Origin: an uncultured Lachnospiraceae bacterium
Lineage (GTDB): Bacteria > Bacillota > Clostridia > Lachnospirales > Lachnospiraceae
DNA: 64,000 nucleotides
Reading direction: 5' to 3'
Assembly: GCA_934292725.1 (NCBI GenBank)
Contig: CAKQXY010000004.1
Span: forward strand, 1 to 64,000
This document shows positions 33,155 to 41,622 of this stretch, one piece after another. The notes beneath the pieces were generated by a model. The model saw nothing but the letters and a program-made list of their open reading frames with translations, ran no database searches and was not told the origin of the DNA. Every line of letters starts with the position of its first letter. The stretch's first letter is position 1. Made by a program: the position numbers and the translations under genes.

Positions 33155-34321
33155 TTACATCTCATACCCAGAAATAGCATCTAAGACCGCGTCTACACTC
33201 TCTTTGCTGACTGTGTTGACTTGATCTGAGTCGTCCATGGAGACGTAGTAATATGCTTCGTCTTCTGTTGTGGCTCCTATTGTCAGCTTTAAGGTGGTTT
33301 CTTCTTCGCCTGACTGGTATGTTATTGTAAGAACTGCTGCATCGTCTGTTAAGCCATAGGATTCCTTTTCTTCAACGTCTGCGTAATAATCTGCGCAGTC
33401 GTTGAATGTAAGACCTACCATGTTGACTAACAAATCATGAATATCATCACTTTCGTCAACGCGCTGTGTCTTATTATCCTGTGTGAATACCCAACGTGTT
33501 ACATCAACCATTTCTACGGTTGATTCTTCTTCTGTTAATCCTTCTTCTGTAGAATCTGATACAGCTTTCGTTGTCTCTTCTTCTGATACTTTGCTTTCTG
33601 GTTCGCTGCTTTCACTTCCTGTTTCTGCTTCCTCGGATGCGTTTTCAGTCGTCTCTTCCTCGGTTGCTGGTTCTTGTGTAACTTCTTTTTCCATATCAAG
33701 TGTGATGCCGTCTTTTGATAGCTGTACATCTGTGATGGATGTGCTGGTGATGGTTGGGAAACTTTCTTTTTCCTGCAGCGCTGAAATATCGTTGCTGATA
33801 TCTGAGACATAACTTGATGCTATTGTATAAATATCATCTGAGCCTTCTACTTTTGCATAATAGTCTGAATTATAGCTGTTAAGGCTTCCTATCTGGATCG
33901 TTACCTCTGTGTCATCAGATCCCTTTGCTGTGATCGTACAGCTTGGATTGTCCAGACCATACACTGACAAGTCGTCCTGTACTTCCTCTAGCTTACGCTC
34001 TGCAGTAAATGATTTTAAATCACTTGAAATGGAAGTCAAATAGCTTTGTGTGACTGGAAAGTGCTCGTCGCTGTCATAGCTCCAAGTCTCGTTTTCAGTG
34101 TCATAGCTGAATGCGAAGGTTCCGTAGCTGTTTGTGTAGCTGATGGAGACGGGTTCTTCCATCTGGCTTAAATAAAAGGTATTTGCCTCTTTTTCTGCCT
34201 TTGACTGCTCGGCTGCCTTTTCTTCATTATTCTGGTTAATCCACACGATTCCGCCGTATGCGCCGCCAAGAACGGCAAGCGCACCGACTAAACCAAGTAG
34301 CTTTTTTGTATTCTTTGTCAT
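33155..34321 (-). CDS. DUF4340-domain membrane-anchored protein (388 aa)
   Basis: One N-terminal transmembrane helix (LLGLVGALAVLGGAYGGIVWI) is followed by an extracytoplasmic part with DUF4340-type repeats (FAFSYDTENETWSYD, YGLDNPSCTITAKG, YGLTDDAAVLTITY) and a Glu/Ser/Thr-rich insert at about 215-270. DUF4340 proteins accompany Gld-type ABC transporters. It is the last gene of a four-gene minus-strand operon, 12 bp after the GldG-like gene. Function unknown. Confidence 0.85.
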   Translation of the reverse strand: MTKNTKKLLGLVGALAVLGGAYGGIVWINQNNEEKAAEQSKAEKEANTFYLSQMEEPVSISYTNSYGTFAFSYDTENETWSYDSDEHFPVTQSYLTSISSDLKSFTAERKLEEVQDDLSVYGLDNPSCTITAKGSDDTEVTIQIGSLNSYNSDYYAKVEGSDDIYTIASSYVSDISNDISALQEKESFPTITSTSITDVQLSKDGITLDMEKEVTQEPATEEETTENASEEAETGSESSEPESKVSEEETTKAVSDSTEEGLTEEESTVEMVDVTRWVFTQDNKTQRVDESDDIHDLLVNMVGLTFNDCADYYADVEEKESYGLTDDAAVLTITYQSGEEETTLKLTIGATTEDEAYYYVSMDDSDQVNTVSKESVDAVLDAISGYEM

Positions 34322-34333
34322 ATACTCACACCA

Positions 34334-35983
34334 TTATGCCTTTCTTCTGCGGATCCATACAACCAATCCTGCGACAATTGAGAAGATTGGGATGATGATT
34401 ATAAACAATGAATTCCAGATGCTGCTTCCTGTTACAGTATTGTAGGTAACTGAAAGGCTCTTTGCCGGAATTGATACATTCTGAACATCATCAAAGTAAG
34501 ATGATACAATGTTAATGAACTCATTTAAGTTTTCAATTCCAGTGAAGTTTCCAATCAGACTGGAATCAATCATGGTGGATGCAGAGATAACAGTCAGCTT
34601 AGAATCTGCTGATGGTGTCTCAAGCCAGCCATCTGTGTTTCCAACTGAAATATCAGTCAGAACATCCTCAAGAGTGCTTTCCTCGGTAGATTCTGCCTCA
34701 GATGCTGCTTCAGACGTCACTTCCTCGGATGCATTTTCAGTTGAAGCTTCCTCTGAAACGCTCTCAGTGGATGTCTTTTCAGTTTCTGCTGTATCACTGC
34801 CTGATTCTAACTCGCTCTCGTTTTCTGTATCTGTTGGTGCTGCTTTCTGTGCTGATGCTGCCAAAATAAACTGCGTTGCCTCATTGCTGTTTCCTTCACG
34901 GAATGCGTTGTTGCTGGTGGTCAGCAGAGTCGTCAGTGTAACATCATCCGGTGTATTTTCTGATGCTGTCATACCTGCTACTGCACCGACTAAGATGCTG
35001 CTTGTTGTTTCTACATTTGTGTCGTTGCTTGCGATCACTGGGAAGAAATAGAACGCACTCTGTGCTCTCTGGTAATAACGATCACGATCTCCAATATAGG
35101 AGTTTACCATAGTCATACCATAATCTTCCATCAGCTCATCGAAGTTTGTAAGCTCTTTATCAGTGACGCCGCGAAGCAAAAGAACATTTCCGCCCTGATA
35201 CAGATAGTTATGAAGTTCTGTATATTCATCAGTTCCAAGATCACTTGTAGGATTGTTGATGATCAAAAGATCACAATCATCCGGCACAGATGCTGTCTCA
35301 AGAAGATTTAAATTTGATGTTGTCATGCTGTTTTTAGTAAGCAGCTCGCCAAGCTCCTGACTTATTGCTGACTCACCATGGCCTCTTAACATGTAAATCT
35401 TTTTGTCATTATCGGAGGTAACAGCTGCAACAGCACTTGTCAGCTGACCCTCTGCATCGAATTCTGATTCGCTGCTGTAGCCATAATAATTTTGCTGACT
35501 TACAATTATATCACTAAAGGAAATTACCTGATTCTTTCCAGTTTCCTCGCATGATACAACAACAGAGTTTGCTGAAATTCCATATTTTGTAAGAATCTCA
35601 GGGTGAAGAACAGGGTCTACATAGCTAACCTTTAACTTAGATGAGAGATCGCCATAGATTGAAATAAACTTTTCAATACGAGAGTCTACATTTCCTGTCT
35701 CTGCCACTACCTCAACAGTAACATCCTTGTCTAAGTCCTTTAATAATTCCTTTGAGGTATCTGAAACACTGAAAATTCCAGTTTCGCTCAAATCCCAATT
35801 TAATAACTTTGATGGAAGCTGTCCTATAATCAAATTTACTACTACAATAATTGCCAGCACAATTGCCGTCACTGCAAGGCTGAAGCTTCCGTTTTTCAGC
35901 TGCACTACAGATGAAATATTTTTGCCTGACGGCTTTTTTTCTTTCTTTTTTTTGATATCCATTCCTGCCTGCTTTCCTCTCAT
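34334..35983 (-). CDS. GldG-like ABC-transporter auxiliary protein (549 aa)
   Basis: Transmembrane helices lie near the N-terminus (about 35-55, LAVTAIVLAIIVVVNLIIG) and at the C-terminus (IWNSLFIIIIPIFSIVAGLVVW). Between them is a GldG-type extracytoplasmic domain (DLSETGIFSVSDTSKELL, IYMLRGHGESA, NVLLLRG) with a Ser/Glu/Thr-rich insert. In Bacteroidetes GldG is part of a gliding transporter; in Firmicutes homologues have no known motility role. It lies downstream of permease and ATPase genes in one operon. Confidence 0.87.
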   Translation of the reverse strand: MRGKQAGMDIKKKKEKKPSGKNISSVVQLKNGSFSLAVTAIVLAIIVVVNLIIGQLPSKLLNWDLSETGIFSVSDTSKELLKDLDKDVTVEVVAETGNVDSRIEKFISIYGDLSSKLKVSYVDPVLHPEILTKYGISANSVVVSCEETGKNQVISFSDIIVSQQNYYGYSSESEFDAEGQLTSAVAAVTSDNDKKIYMLRGHGESAISQELGELLTKNSMTTSNLNLLETASVPDDCDLLIINNPTSDLGTDEYTELHNYLYQGGNVLLLRGVTDKELTNFDELMEDYGMTMVNSYIGDRDRYYQRAQSAFYFFPVIASNDTNVETTSSILVGAVAGMTASENTPDDVTLTTLLTTSNNAFREGNSNEATQFILAASAQKAAPTDTENESELESGSDTAETEKTSTESVSEEASTENASEEVTSEAASEAESTEESTLEDVLTDISVGNTDGWLETPSADSKLTVISASTMIDSSLIGNFTGIENLNEFINIVSSYFDDVQNVSIPAKSLSVTYNTVTGSSIWNSLFIIIIPIFSIVAGLVVWIRRRKA

Positions 35984-36029
35984 TCTGCCGCTTTTTCGAC
36001 TTTTTTCTTACACCAATCCAGCGCTTATC

Positions 36030-36896
36030 TTAGCTCCATCTTCTCTTCTGGATTACCTGTGTGGTAAGGAAGATGCATGCCGCACAAATTGAGATCAGCT
36101 CCACAACACCCTTTACATCAAACACATAATCAGAAACAAAGCTTGTCATTACCTTTGCAAATGCTATGTTTTCGATCATTCCTGGAACAAGTCCCTCAAA
36201 AAGAGCTGGCTTTACAACATAAAGAATAATCAAAACTGCTGCCCCACCGATCAAAAGACCAAACGTAGCTACATTGCTCTTTGTCATCACATAGACAATG
36301 ACACAAAGAAGAACTAAAAGAATCAGACAGCCTATTAAAGAGGCAATTGCTGTATTTGGCACATATGTGGAAAGACCATTTGATAAATTGATCAAAAGCA
36401 GTGTAATGATCGTTCCAACCGCTGCGATGATGACACTCTCTGTCATCGCTGAGATCAGCATTCCAATGGCAACATAAGCGCAGCCGATCAGAAAATATAC
36501 AAGAATAGTTGAATAGTCAACAAGAAAATATGCTGTTCCAGTGCTCTTAATGATCAATGGACACAGGCAAAAGATCACACATGGAATTGCAACAACTGCT
36601 GCCATTGAAAAAAACTTTCCTAAAACAATCTGTGTCACAGATACTGGTGATGTCAAAAGAAGCTGATCTGTTTTTGAATGACGCTCCTCTGAAAAACTTC
36701 TCATTGTCAAAAGCGGAACAGTCAGTACAAATACGATGGCAGAGGCACTTAATGTGTAGGCAAAATAAGGATAGCCATAGCTCATGTTATACACCATAAA
36801 GTAAATACCTGTCACGAGCACAAGTGCGGCCACAAATACAGGTCCGATCATGGATGTGAAATAAGATTTAAATTCTCTGTTAAATATTGCTTTCAT
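36030..36896 (-). CDS. ABC-2 type permease, GldF-like (288 aa)
   Basis: Six transmembrane segments are visible. The opening MKAIFNREFKSYFTSMIGPVF and the cytoplasmic loop FSEERHSKTDQLLLTSPVSV are characteristic of ABC-2 permeases next to GldG. GGAGG is 6 nt before the ATG at 36896; the ATG at 36902 abuts the ribosome binding site. The start overlaps the end of the ATPase gene by 17 bp, indicating coupled translation. Confidence 0.9.
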   Translation of the reverse strand: MKAIFNREFKSYFTSMIGPVFVAALVLVTGIYFMVYNMSYGYPYFAYTLSASAIVFVLTVPLLTMRSFSEERHSKTDQLLLTSPVSVTQIVLGKFFSMAAVVAIPCVIFCLCPLIIKSTGTAYFLVDYSTILVYFLIGCAYVAIGMLISAMTESVIIAAVGTIITLLLINLSNGLSTYVPNTAIASLIGCLILLVLLCVIVYVMTKSNVATFGLLIGGAAVLIILYVVKPALFEGLVPGMIENIAFAKVMTSFVSDYVFDVKGVVELISICAACIFLTTQVIQKRRWS

Positions 36897-37956
36897 TGTC
36901 ATCCTCCTTATTGGCCTGCTTTGTCTGCTCTGCTTCCTTTACGGCCTCCTCTGCCGATTTTTTAATCTCATCCATCTCTTCTTCATGAGCCTTATCGTCG
37001 GCAGTCAGCTCCATAAAGACATCCTCAAGTGTTGCCTTTGAATATTTCATCTCATAAATAGGCCAATTTTTTTCTGCGCAGATACCAAATACAGCCTCGC
37101 GCACATCAGCGCCATCTGTGCGGATCTCAAAGGAGGTCAAATTCAGATGCTTATCATCCTCATTCTGCTTTGTGGCTTCCAAAACTGCTGCAACGTGATG
37201 AAGCTGTGCAAAGCTGTTCTTTGCCTGCTCCTTTGGCGCCTTTATGCTGATTTCAAGCATAGCGTCACTATCCATGTAGTGCATCAGATTTTCTGTTGTA
37301 TCACTTGCAACTAGTCTTCCGTGAGAGATGATCAAAATCTCATCACACACGGCACTAATCTCAGAAAGTATATGTGAGCTTAAAATAACGGTATGCTCTT
37401 TTGCAAGCTCCTTAATAAGTGAACGAATCTCAATAATCTGAATTGGGTCAAGACCTACAGTCGGCTCATCAAGGATTATGATTTCCGGCATGCCAAGCAC
37501 TGCCTGTGCAAAACCAACTCTCTGACGGTAGCCCTTTGAAAGATTTTTGATAAGTCTCTTTGCTACATCGACAAGTCCAGTCATCTTCATAGCATTTAAA
37601 ATGCTCTCCTGACGCTTTTTCGCCGGAATATTTTTTAACTGTGCTGCAAAATCAAGATATTCCCATACTGTCATATCTGTATACAGCGGCGGAAGCTCAG
37701 GCAAATAGCCTATACAGCGCTTTGCCTCTGCTGGTTCCTTCACGATATCGTGACCATTAATTAAAATCGTTCCCTCTGTAGGGCCGATATATCCGGTCAT
37801 CATATTCATGGTCGTTGATTTTCCAGCTCCGTTTGGACCAAGAAAGCCATAAATCTTTCCTGGCTCCAGACGAAAACTTAAATGATCGACAGCCACATGG
37901 TTTCCATATTTTTTTACCAGACCTGTTACTTCAATCAAAGTCTTGTCCTCCTGCAT
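36880..37956 (-). CDS. ABC transporter ATP-binding protein, GldA-like (358 aa)
   Basis: Walker A GPNGAGKSTT, signature LSKGYRQRVG, Walker B IIILDEPTVGLDP and H-loop SSHIL are all present in the first 240 residues. About 120 more residues follow, ending in a Glu/Lys-rich tail. It is the first gene of the transporter operon. Substrate unknown; the partners suggest a Gld-type envelope transporter. Confidence 0.93.
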   Translation of the reverse strand: MQEDKTLIEVTGLVKKYGNHVAVDHLSFRLEPGKIYGFLGPNGAGKSTTMNMMTGYIGPTEGTILINGHDIVKEPAEAKRCIGYLPELPPLYTDMTVWEYLDFAAQLKNIPAKKRQESILNAMKMTGLVDVAKRLIKNLSKGYRQRVGFAQAVLGMPEIIILDEPTVGLDPIQIIEIRSLIKELAKEHTVILSSHILSEISAVCDEILIISHGRLVASDTTENLMHYMDSDAMLEISIKAPKEQAKNSFAQLHHVAAVLEATKQNEDDKHLNLTSFEIRTDGADVREAVFGICAEKNWPIYEMKYSKATLEDVFMELTADDKAHEEEMDEIKKSAEEAVKEAEQTKQANKEDDNESNI

Positions 37957-38137
37957 CTCATTTTTGCAAACAGCCTTATTGCTGTTTTGCTATCGTTTGT
38001 AATGTTAGGCGCCAAATGTGACGACTCTTTGATAAATTTGTGTCCATTGTTTGTCCTTCTGTGAAGAATTATTGAAATCTTAGTTCAACTTAGAGGTGAT
38101 ATATGTTGTTTTTGCCAAGCAAAAAGTTGTAATTTCA

Positions 38138-38175
38138 AATTAGGTATTGACTTATTTCTAATTGAGTATTATATT
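38138..38175 (+). promoter_or_regulatory. serC promoter with overlapping inverted repeat
   Basis: TTGACT (38147-38152), a 17-bp spacer and TATATT (38170-38175) form a good SigA promoter. AATTAG (38138-38143) and CTAATT (38158-38163) flank the -35 box as an inverted repeat and may be an operator. Confidence 0.65.
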
Positions 38176-38205
38176 AGGCTTTAATATGGTAAAGCACCAT
38201 AGTAA

Positions 38206-38264
38206 ATCACTGCATCTCACCGGTCTTTGACCGCCCGATAATATCTAATGCAGTGATAAGGAGG
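38206..38264 (+). promoter_or_regulatory. Structured 5' leader of serC-serA
   Basis: A perfect 10-bp stem ATCACTGCAT/ATGCAGTGAT (38206-38215 with 38248-38257) encloses a second hairpin CGGTC-TTT-GACCG (38221-38233). The ribosome binding site AAGGAGG (38258-38264) starts immediately after the long stem, 7 nt before the start codon. The structure lies in the predicted transcript. It could gate translation, but it matches no riboswitch I can name. Confidence 0.5.
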
Positions 38265-38271
38265 TTTCTTT

Positions 38272-39357
38272 ATGGGAAGAGTTTATAATTTTTCTGCTGG
38301 TCCAGCTGTGCTGCCAGAGGAGGTACTGCAGGAGGCTGCAGCTGAAATGCTTGACTATCAGGGAAGCGGTATGTCTGTCATGGAGATGAGCCATCGTTCT
38401 AAGGTTTACGATGCGATCATTAAGGAGGCTGAGGCTGATCTTCGTGAGCTGATGAATATTCCGGACAATTATAAGGTTTTATTTTTACAGGGTGGTGCAT
38501 CCCAGCAGTTTGCTATGATTCCAATGAACCTGATGAAAAATAAAAAAGCCGATTATATTGTAACCGGTCAGTGGGCAAAGAAGGCTGCAAAAGAGGCTGA
38601 GCTCTACGGCGAGGTTAACGTTGTCGCTTCTAGTGCTGACAAAACATTTTCTTATATTCCAGACTGTTCTGATCTTCCAATCGATGATGATGCCGACTAT
38701 GTTTATATCTGCGAAAATAACACTATCTATGGCACCAAATTCCACACACTTCCAAATACAAAGGGAAAAACACTTGTAGCTGATATCTCTTCCTGCTTCT
38801 TATCTGAGCCGGTTGATGTTACTAAATATGGTATGCTTTACGGCGGCGTTCAGAAAAATGTTGGTCCTGCCGGTGTTGTAATTGCAATCATCCGTGAGGA
38901 TCTTATTACTGATGATGTTCTTCCTGGAACACCTACCATGCTTCGCTACAAGATTCATGCAGATGCTGATTCTCTTTACAATACACCTCCATGCTATGGT
39001 ATTTATATCTGCGGCAAGGTATTCAAGTGGCTTAAGAAAATGGGCGGTCTTGAGGAAATGCAAAGAAGAAATGTAGAAAAGGCAAAGATCCTCTATGACT
39101 ATCTGGATTCCAGCAAGCTGTTTCACGGTACAGTTGAGCCGTCCTCTCGTTCTTTAATGAATGTTCCGTTTGTAACTGGTGACAAGGAGCTTGATGCCAA
39201 ATTTGTAAAGGAAGCTGAGGCTGCTGGTTTTGTAAACTTAAAGGGTCATCGTACTGTAGGCGGTATGCGTGCAAGTATCTATAATGCAATGCCAAAGGAA
39301 GGCGTTGAGGCGCTTGTTGCATTTATGAAGAAGTTTGAGGAGGAGAATTTGAAATGA
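38272..39357 (+). CDS. serC: Phosphoserine aminotransferase (361 aa)
   Basis: This PLP enzyme makes 3-phosphoserine from 3-phosphohydroxypyruvate and glutamate. The N-terminus FSAGPAVLPEEVL, the cofactor motif LQGGASQQFAMIP and the PLP lysine in GGVQKNVGPAGV are diagnostic of SerC. Length is typical. AAGGAGG is well placed. It overlaps serA by 4 bp (ATGA), giving coupled translation. Confidence 0.97.
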   Translation: MGRVYNFSAGPAVLPEEVLQEAAAEMLDYQGSGMSVMEMSHRSKVYDAIIKEAEADLRELMNIPDNYKVLFLQGGASQQFAMIPMNLMKNKKADYIVTGQWAKKAAKEAELYGEVNVVASSADKTFSYIPDCSDLPIDDDADYVYICENNTIYGTKFHTLPNTKGKTLVADISSCFLSEPVDVTKYGMLYGGVQKNVGPAGVVIAIIREDLITDDVLPGTPTMLRYKIHADADSLYNTPPCYGIYICGKVFKWLKKMGGLEEMQRRNVEKAKILYDYLDSSKLFHGTVEPSSRSLMNVPFVTGDKELDAKFVKEAEAAGFVNLKGHRTVGGMRASIYNAMPKEGVEALVAFMKKFEEENLK

Positions 39358-40514
39358 AAAGTGTTTATTGCTTAAATCCAATTTCTAATGCCGGAATGAG
39401 CCGTTTTGATGATACATACTGCACTGCTGATTCGATTGAAAACGCTGATGCTGTGCTTCTTCGCAGTGCTTCTATGCATGAAATGACACTTCCTGATTCT
39501 CTTCTTGCAATTGGCCGTGCCGGTGCCGGTGTTAATAACATTCCGCTTGATTCCTGCGCTAAAAAAGGTATCGTTGTTTTTAATACTCCAGGTGCAAATG
39601 CAAATGGTGTAAAGGAACTTGTTATTGCAGGACTTATGCTTGCTTCACGTGATATTGCAGGCGGCTGCCACTGGGTACGTGAAAATAAGGATGACCCGAA
39701 TATTGCAAAGACAGCTGAGAAGGCAAAGAAGGCTTTTGCCGGAAATGAAATTAAGGGAAAGAAGCTTGGCGTAATCGGACTTGGTGCAATCGGTGTTCTT
39801 GTTGCAAATGCCGCAAGTGAGCTTGGAATGGAGGTTTTTGGCTGTGATCCTTATTTAAGCATCCAGAATGCAGTTCGTCTCTCCCACCACATTACAATTG
39901 TAAAGGATAATGATGAAATCTATAATCAGTGTGATTACATCACCATCCATGTTCCTGCACTTGACTCTACAAAGGGTATGTTTAATAAGCGTGCTTTTGA
40001 TCAAATGAAGGATGGTGTCAAGATCTTAAACTTTGCAAGAGATATTCTTGTAAATGATGCTGACATGGCTGATGCTCTTGCAAGCGGCAAGGTTTCCCGC
40101 TATGTTACAGACTTCCCAAATCCAGCTGTTGTAAATATGCCTGGTGCTCTTGTACTTCCTCATCTTGGTGCTTCAACTGAAGAATCTGAGGAAAACTGTG
40201 CTGTTATGGCTGTCAACCAGATTATGGACTATCTGGAAAATGGAAATATTGAAAATTCTGTCAACTACCCATCCTGCAGCCTTGGCTACCGCAAAAAGGC
40301 AGCTCGTATCTGTGTATGCCACTACAACAGACCAAATGTTATCAGTCAGCTGACTTCTCTTTTTGGTGAGGCTGGTGTTAACATCAGTGATATGGTTTCA
40401 AAAAGCCGCGGTGAATATGCATATGCAATGTTTGATGTAGAAGCGCCTGTAAGTGATGAATTTGAGAAAAAGTTAGAGGCAATGGAAAACATTATTCGTA
40501 TACGAATCTTATAA
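39354..40514 (+). CDS. serA: D-3-phosphoglycerate dehydrogenase with ACT domain (386 aa)
   Basis: It catalyses the first step of serine synthesis. The NAD-binding motif is GVIGLGAIGVLVANAA, the catalytic histidine is in VLPHLGASTEESEENCA, and the catalytic arginine is in ILNFARDILV. A C-terminal ACT domain (from about residue 315, RICVCHYNRPNVISQL) suggests serine feedback. The 386-residue form lacks the large intervening domain of longer enzymes. It is followed by a strong terminator. Confidence 0.95.
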   Translation: MKSVYCLNPISNAGMSRFDDTYCTADSIENADAVLLRSASMHEMTLPDSLLAIGRAGAGVNNIPLDSCAKKGIVVFNTPGANANGVKELVIAGLMLASRDIAGGCHWVRENKDDPNIAKTAEKAKKAFAGNEIKGKKLGVIGLGAIGVLVANAASELGMEVFGCDPYLSIQNAVRLSHHITIVKDNDEIYNQCDYITIHVPALDSTKGMFNKRAFDQMKDGVKILNFARDILVNDADMADALASGKVSRYVTDFPNPAVVNMPGALVLPHLGASTEESEENCAVMAVNQIMDYLENGNIENSVNYPSCSLGYRKKAARICVCHYNRPNVISQLTSLFGEAGVNISDMVSKSRGEYAYAMFDVEAPVSDEFEKKLEAMENIIRIRIL

Positions 40515-40516
40515 TG

Positions 40517-40553
40517 CAAAAAAGCAGCGATCAATCTGGTCGCTGCTTTTTTA
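40517..40553. terminator. Bidirectional terminator after serA
   Basis: AAAAAGCAGCGA and TCGCTGCTTTTT pair across a 9-nt loop. It serves serA and the convergent HEPN-like gene, whose stop is 2 bp away. Confidence 0.92.
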
Positions 40554-40554
40554 T

Positions 40555-41610
40555 TTACAAAATTTCATCAATTTCTGCCTGCGTCATTGGTTTTATATGT
40601 GCCAATGTATTTCTTGCATTTCTAAGCCTTGCAATCATTTTCCCATCTTCGAAAGCGACAGCTAGTCTCCCTAGTGATACCAGATGAGACAAGACGCCAA
40701 TTTCCACATCCTCAGCGTCAAAAAACATTTCACCGTATGCACCAGTGATTGGAAGAAGTGCTTCAATTCCTTTTCTGTAGCGCTCCACGATAATGCTTCG
40801 CTGCTTTTCTATAATAGGAAATACTACCTTAATCTGCGCTTCCCACATTCGTTCTGCAATCTGCTTTTCGCTTATGTCAGGCCAAAAGTCTGTTCCATCG
40901 CTTCTAAATGTTTCTTTTTTTATTGACGCAATTGTTTTTACAGGATCATCTAAAAATGTACGCCCTCTCTTGATACATGCACAGGCAAGCTCTGCATCAT
41001 CTGGCACAACTGATGAGACAGCCTCTGCCAAATACTGGCGAAATCCTTCTGTCTGCTTTTGCGATGATGCTGCAAGCATTGCAAAAAGATATGTGTCGTA
41101 ATGTGCTATCTCTTTTTCATAAACAAGTCTTTTGATGCTTCCTCGTTCACGAATTGATACATCTTCTCTTGTTTCAATCAAAAATATACAGCCCTTTTTG
41201 CCTTTGCCAAGTGCCTTGCTGTAGCCTTCCAAAAAAGTGTACCACTTCTTTGCCTGCGCTGCATCTGCCTGCGTTACCCAGAGAATATAATGGTTCATTA
41301 TTAGTTCCTCGCTTTTTGCAAGAAACTGTGCATATCCTATTCCTGGCCGATACTGCGCCCTTTTTTCCTGACGGCAATATTGATAAAACAGATATTCCCC
41401 TGGATCCTTGCCGCAGTCCATAATAATTTTCAGGGAACGGTCTGAGCTTTGCCTTTCGATTTTCGATATGACCAGATCGCTCATTGTCTCATACCACGGG
41501 ACAAACTGCGGAAGCTGTAAAAACAGATGACTGCCTGACTGAATAGCTTCCACAATCTGATCAATGAAATGTGATGTATTTGTTATATTTTCCCACCATA
41601 GTCTATCCAT
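40555..41610 (-). CDS. Unknown protein with C-terminal HEPN-type RX4H motif (351 aa)
   Basis: No known full-length family is recognised. The C-terminal helical region contains RNARNTLAH (about residue 330-338), which includes the R-x4-H pattern of HEPN RNases and their relatives. The N-terminal half shows alternating strands (SHLFLQLPQF, LKIIMDCGKD, HYILWVTQAD, GCIFLIETRED) like an AAA/P-loop fold without a Walker A, so it may be a degenerate ATPase domain. It starts 12 bp after the giant ATPase gene, with GGGGTG as a ribosome binding site, so the pair is cotranscribed. A nuclease-effector role is a hypothesis. Confidence 0.7.
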   Translation of the reverse strand: MDRLWWENITNTSHFIDQIVEAIQSGSHLFLQLPQFVPWYETMSDLVISKIERQSSDRSLKIIMDCGKDPGEYLFYQYCRQEKRAQYRPGIGYAQFLAKSEELIMNHYILWVTQADAAQAKKWYTFLEGYSKALGKGKKGCIFLIETREDVSIRERGSIKRLVYEKEIAHYDTYLFAMLAASSQKQTEGFRQYLAEAVSSVVPDDAELACACIKRGRTFLDDPVKTIASIKKETFRSDGTDFWPDISEKQIAERMWEAQIKVVFPIIEKQRSIIVERYRKGIEALLPITGAYGEMFFDAEDVEIGVLSHLVSLGRLAVAFEDGKMIARLRNARNTLAHIKPMTQAEIDEIL

Positions 41611-41622
41611 TGTTTCACCCCG

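Noticed and set aside
34509..35051. 180-residue plus-strand frame opposite the GldG-like gene
   Set aside because: It is antisense to a well-supported gene, Ser/Val-rich from complementary Glu/Thr codons, with no family match.
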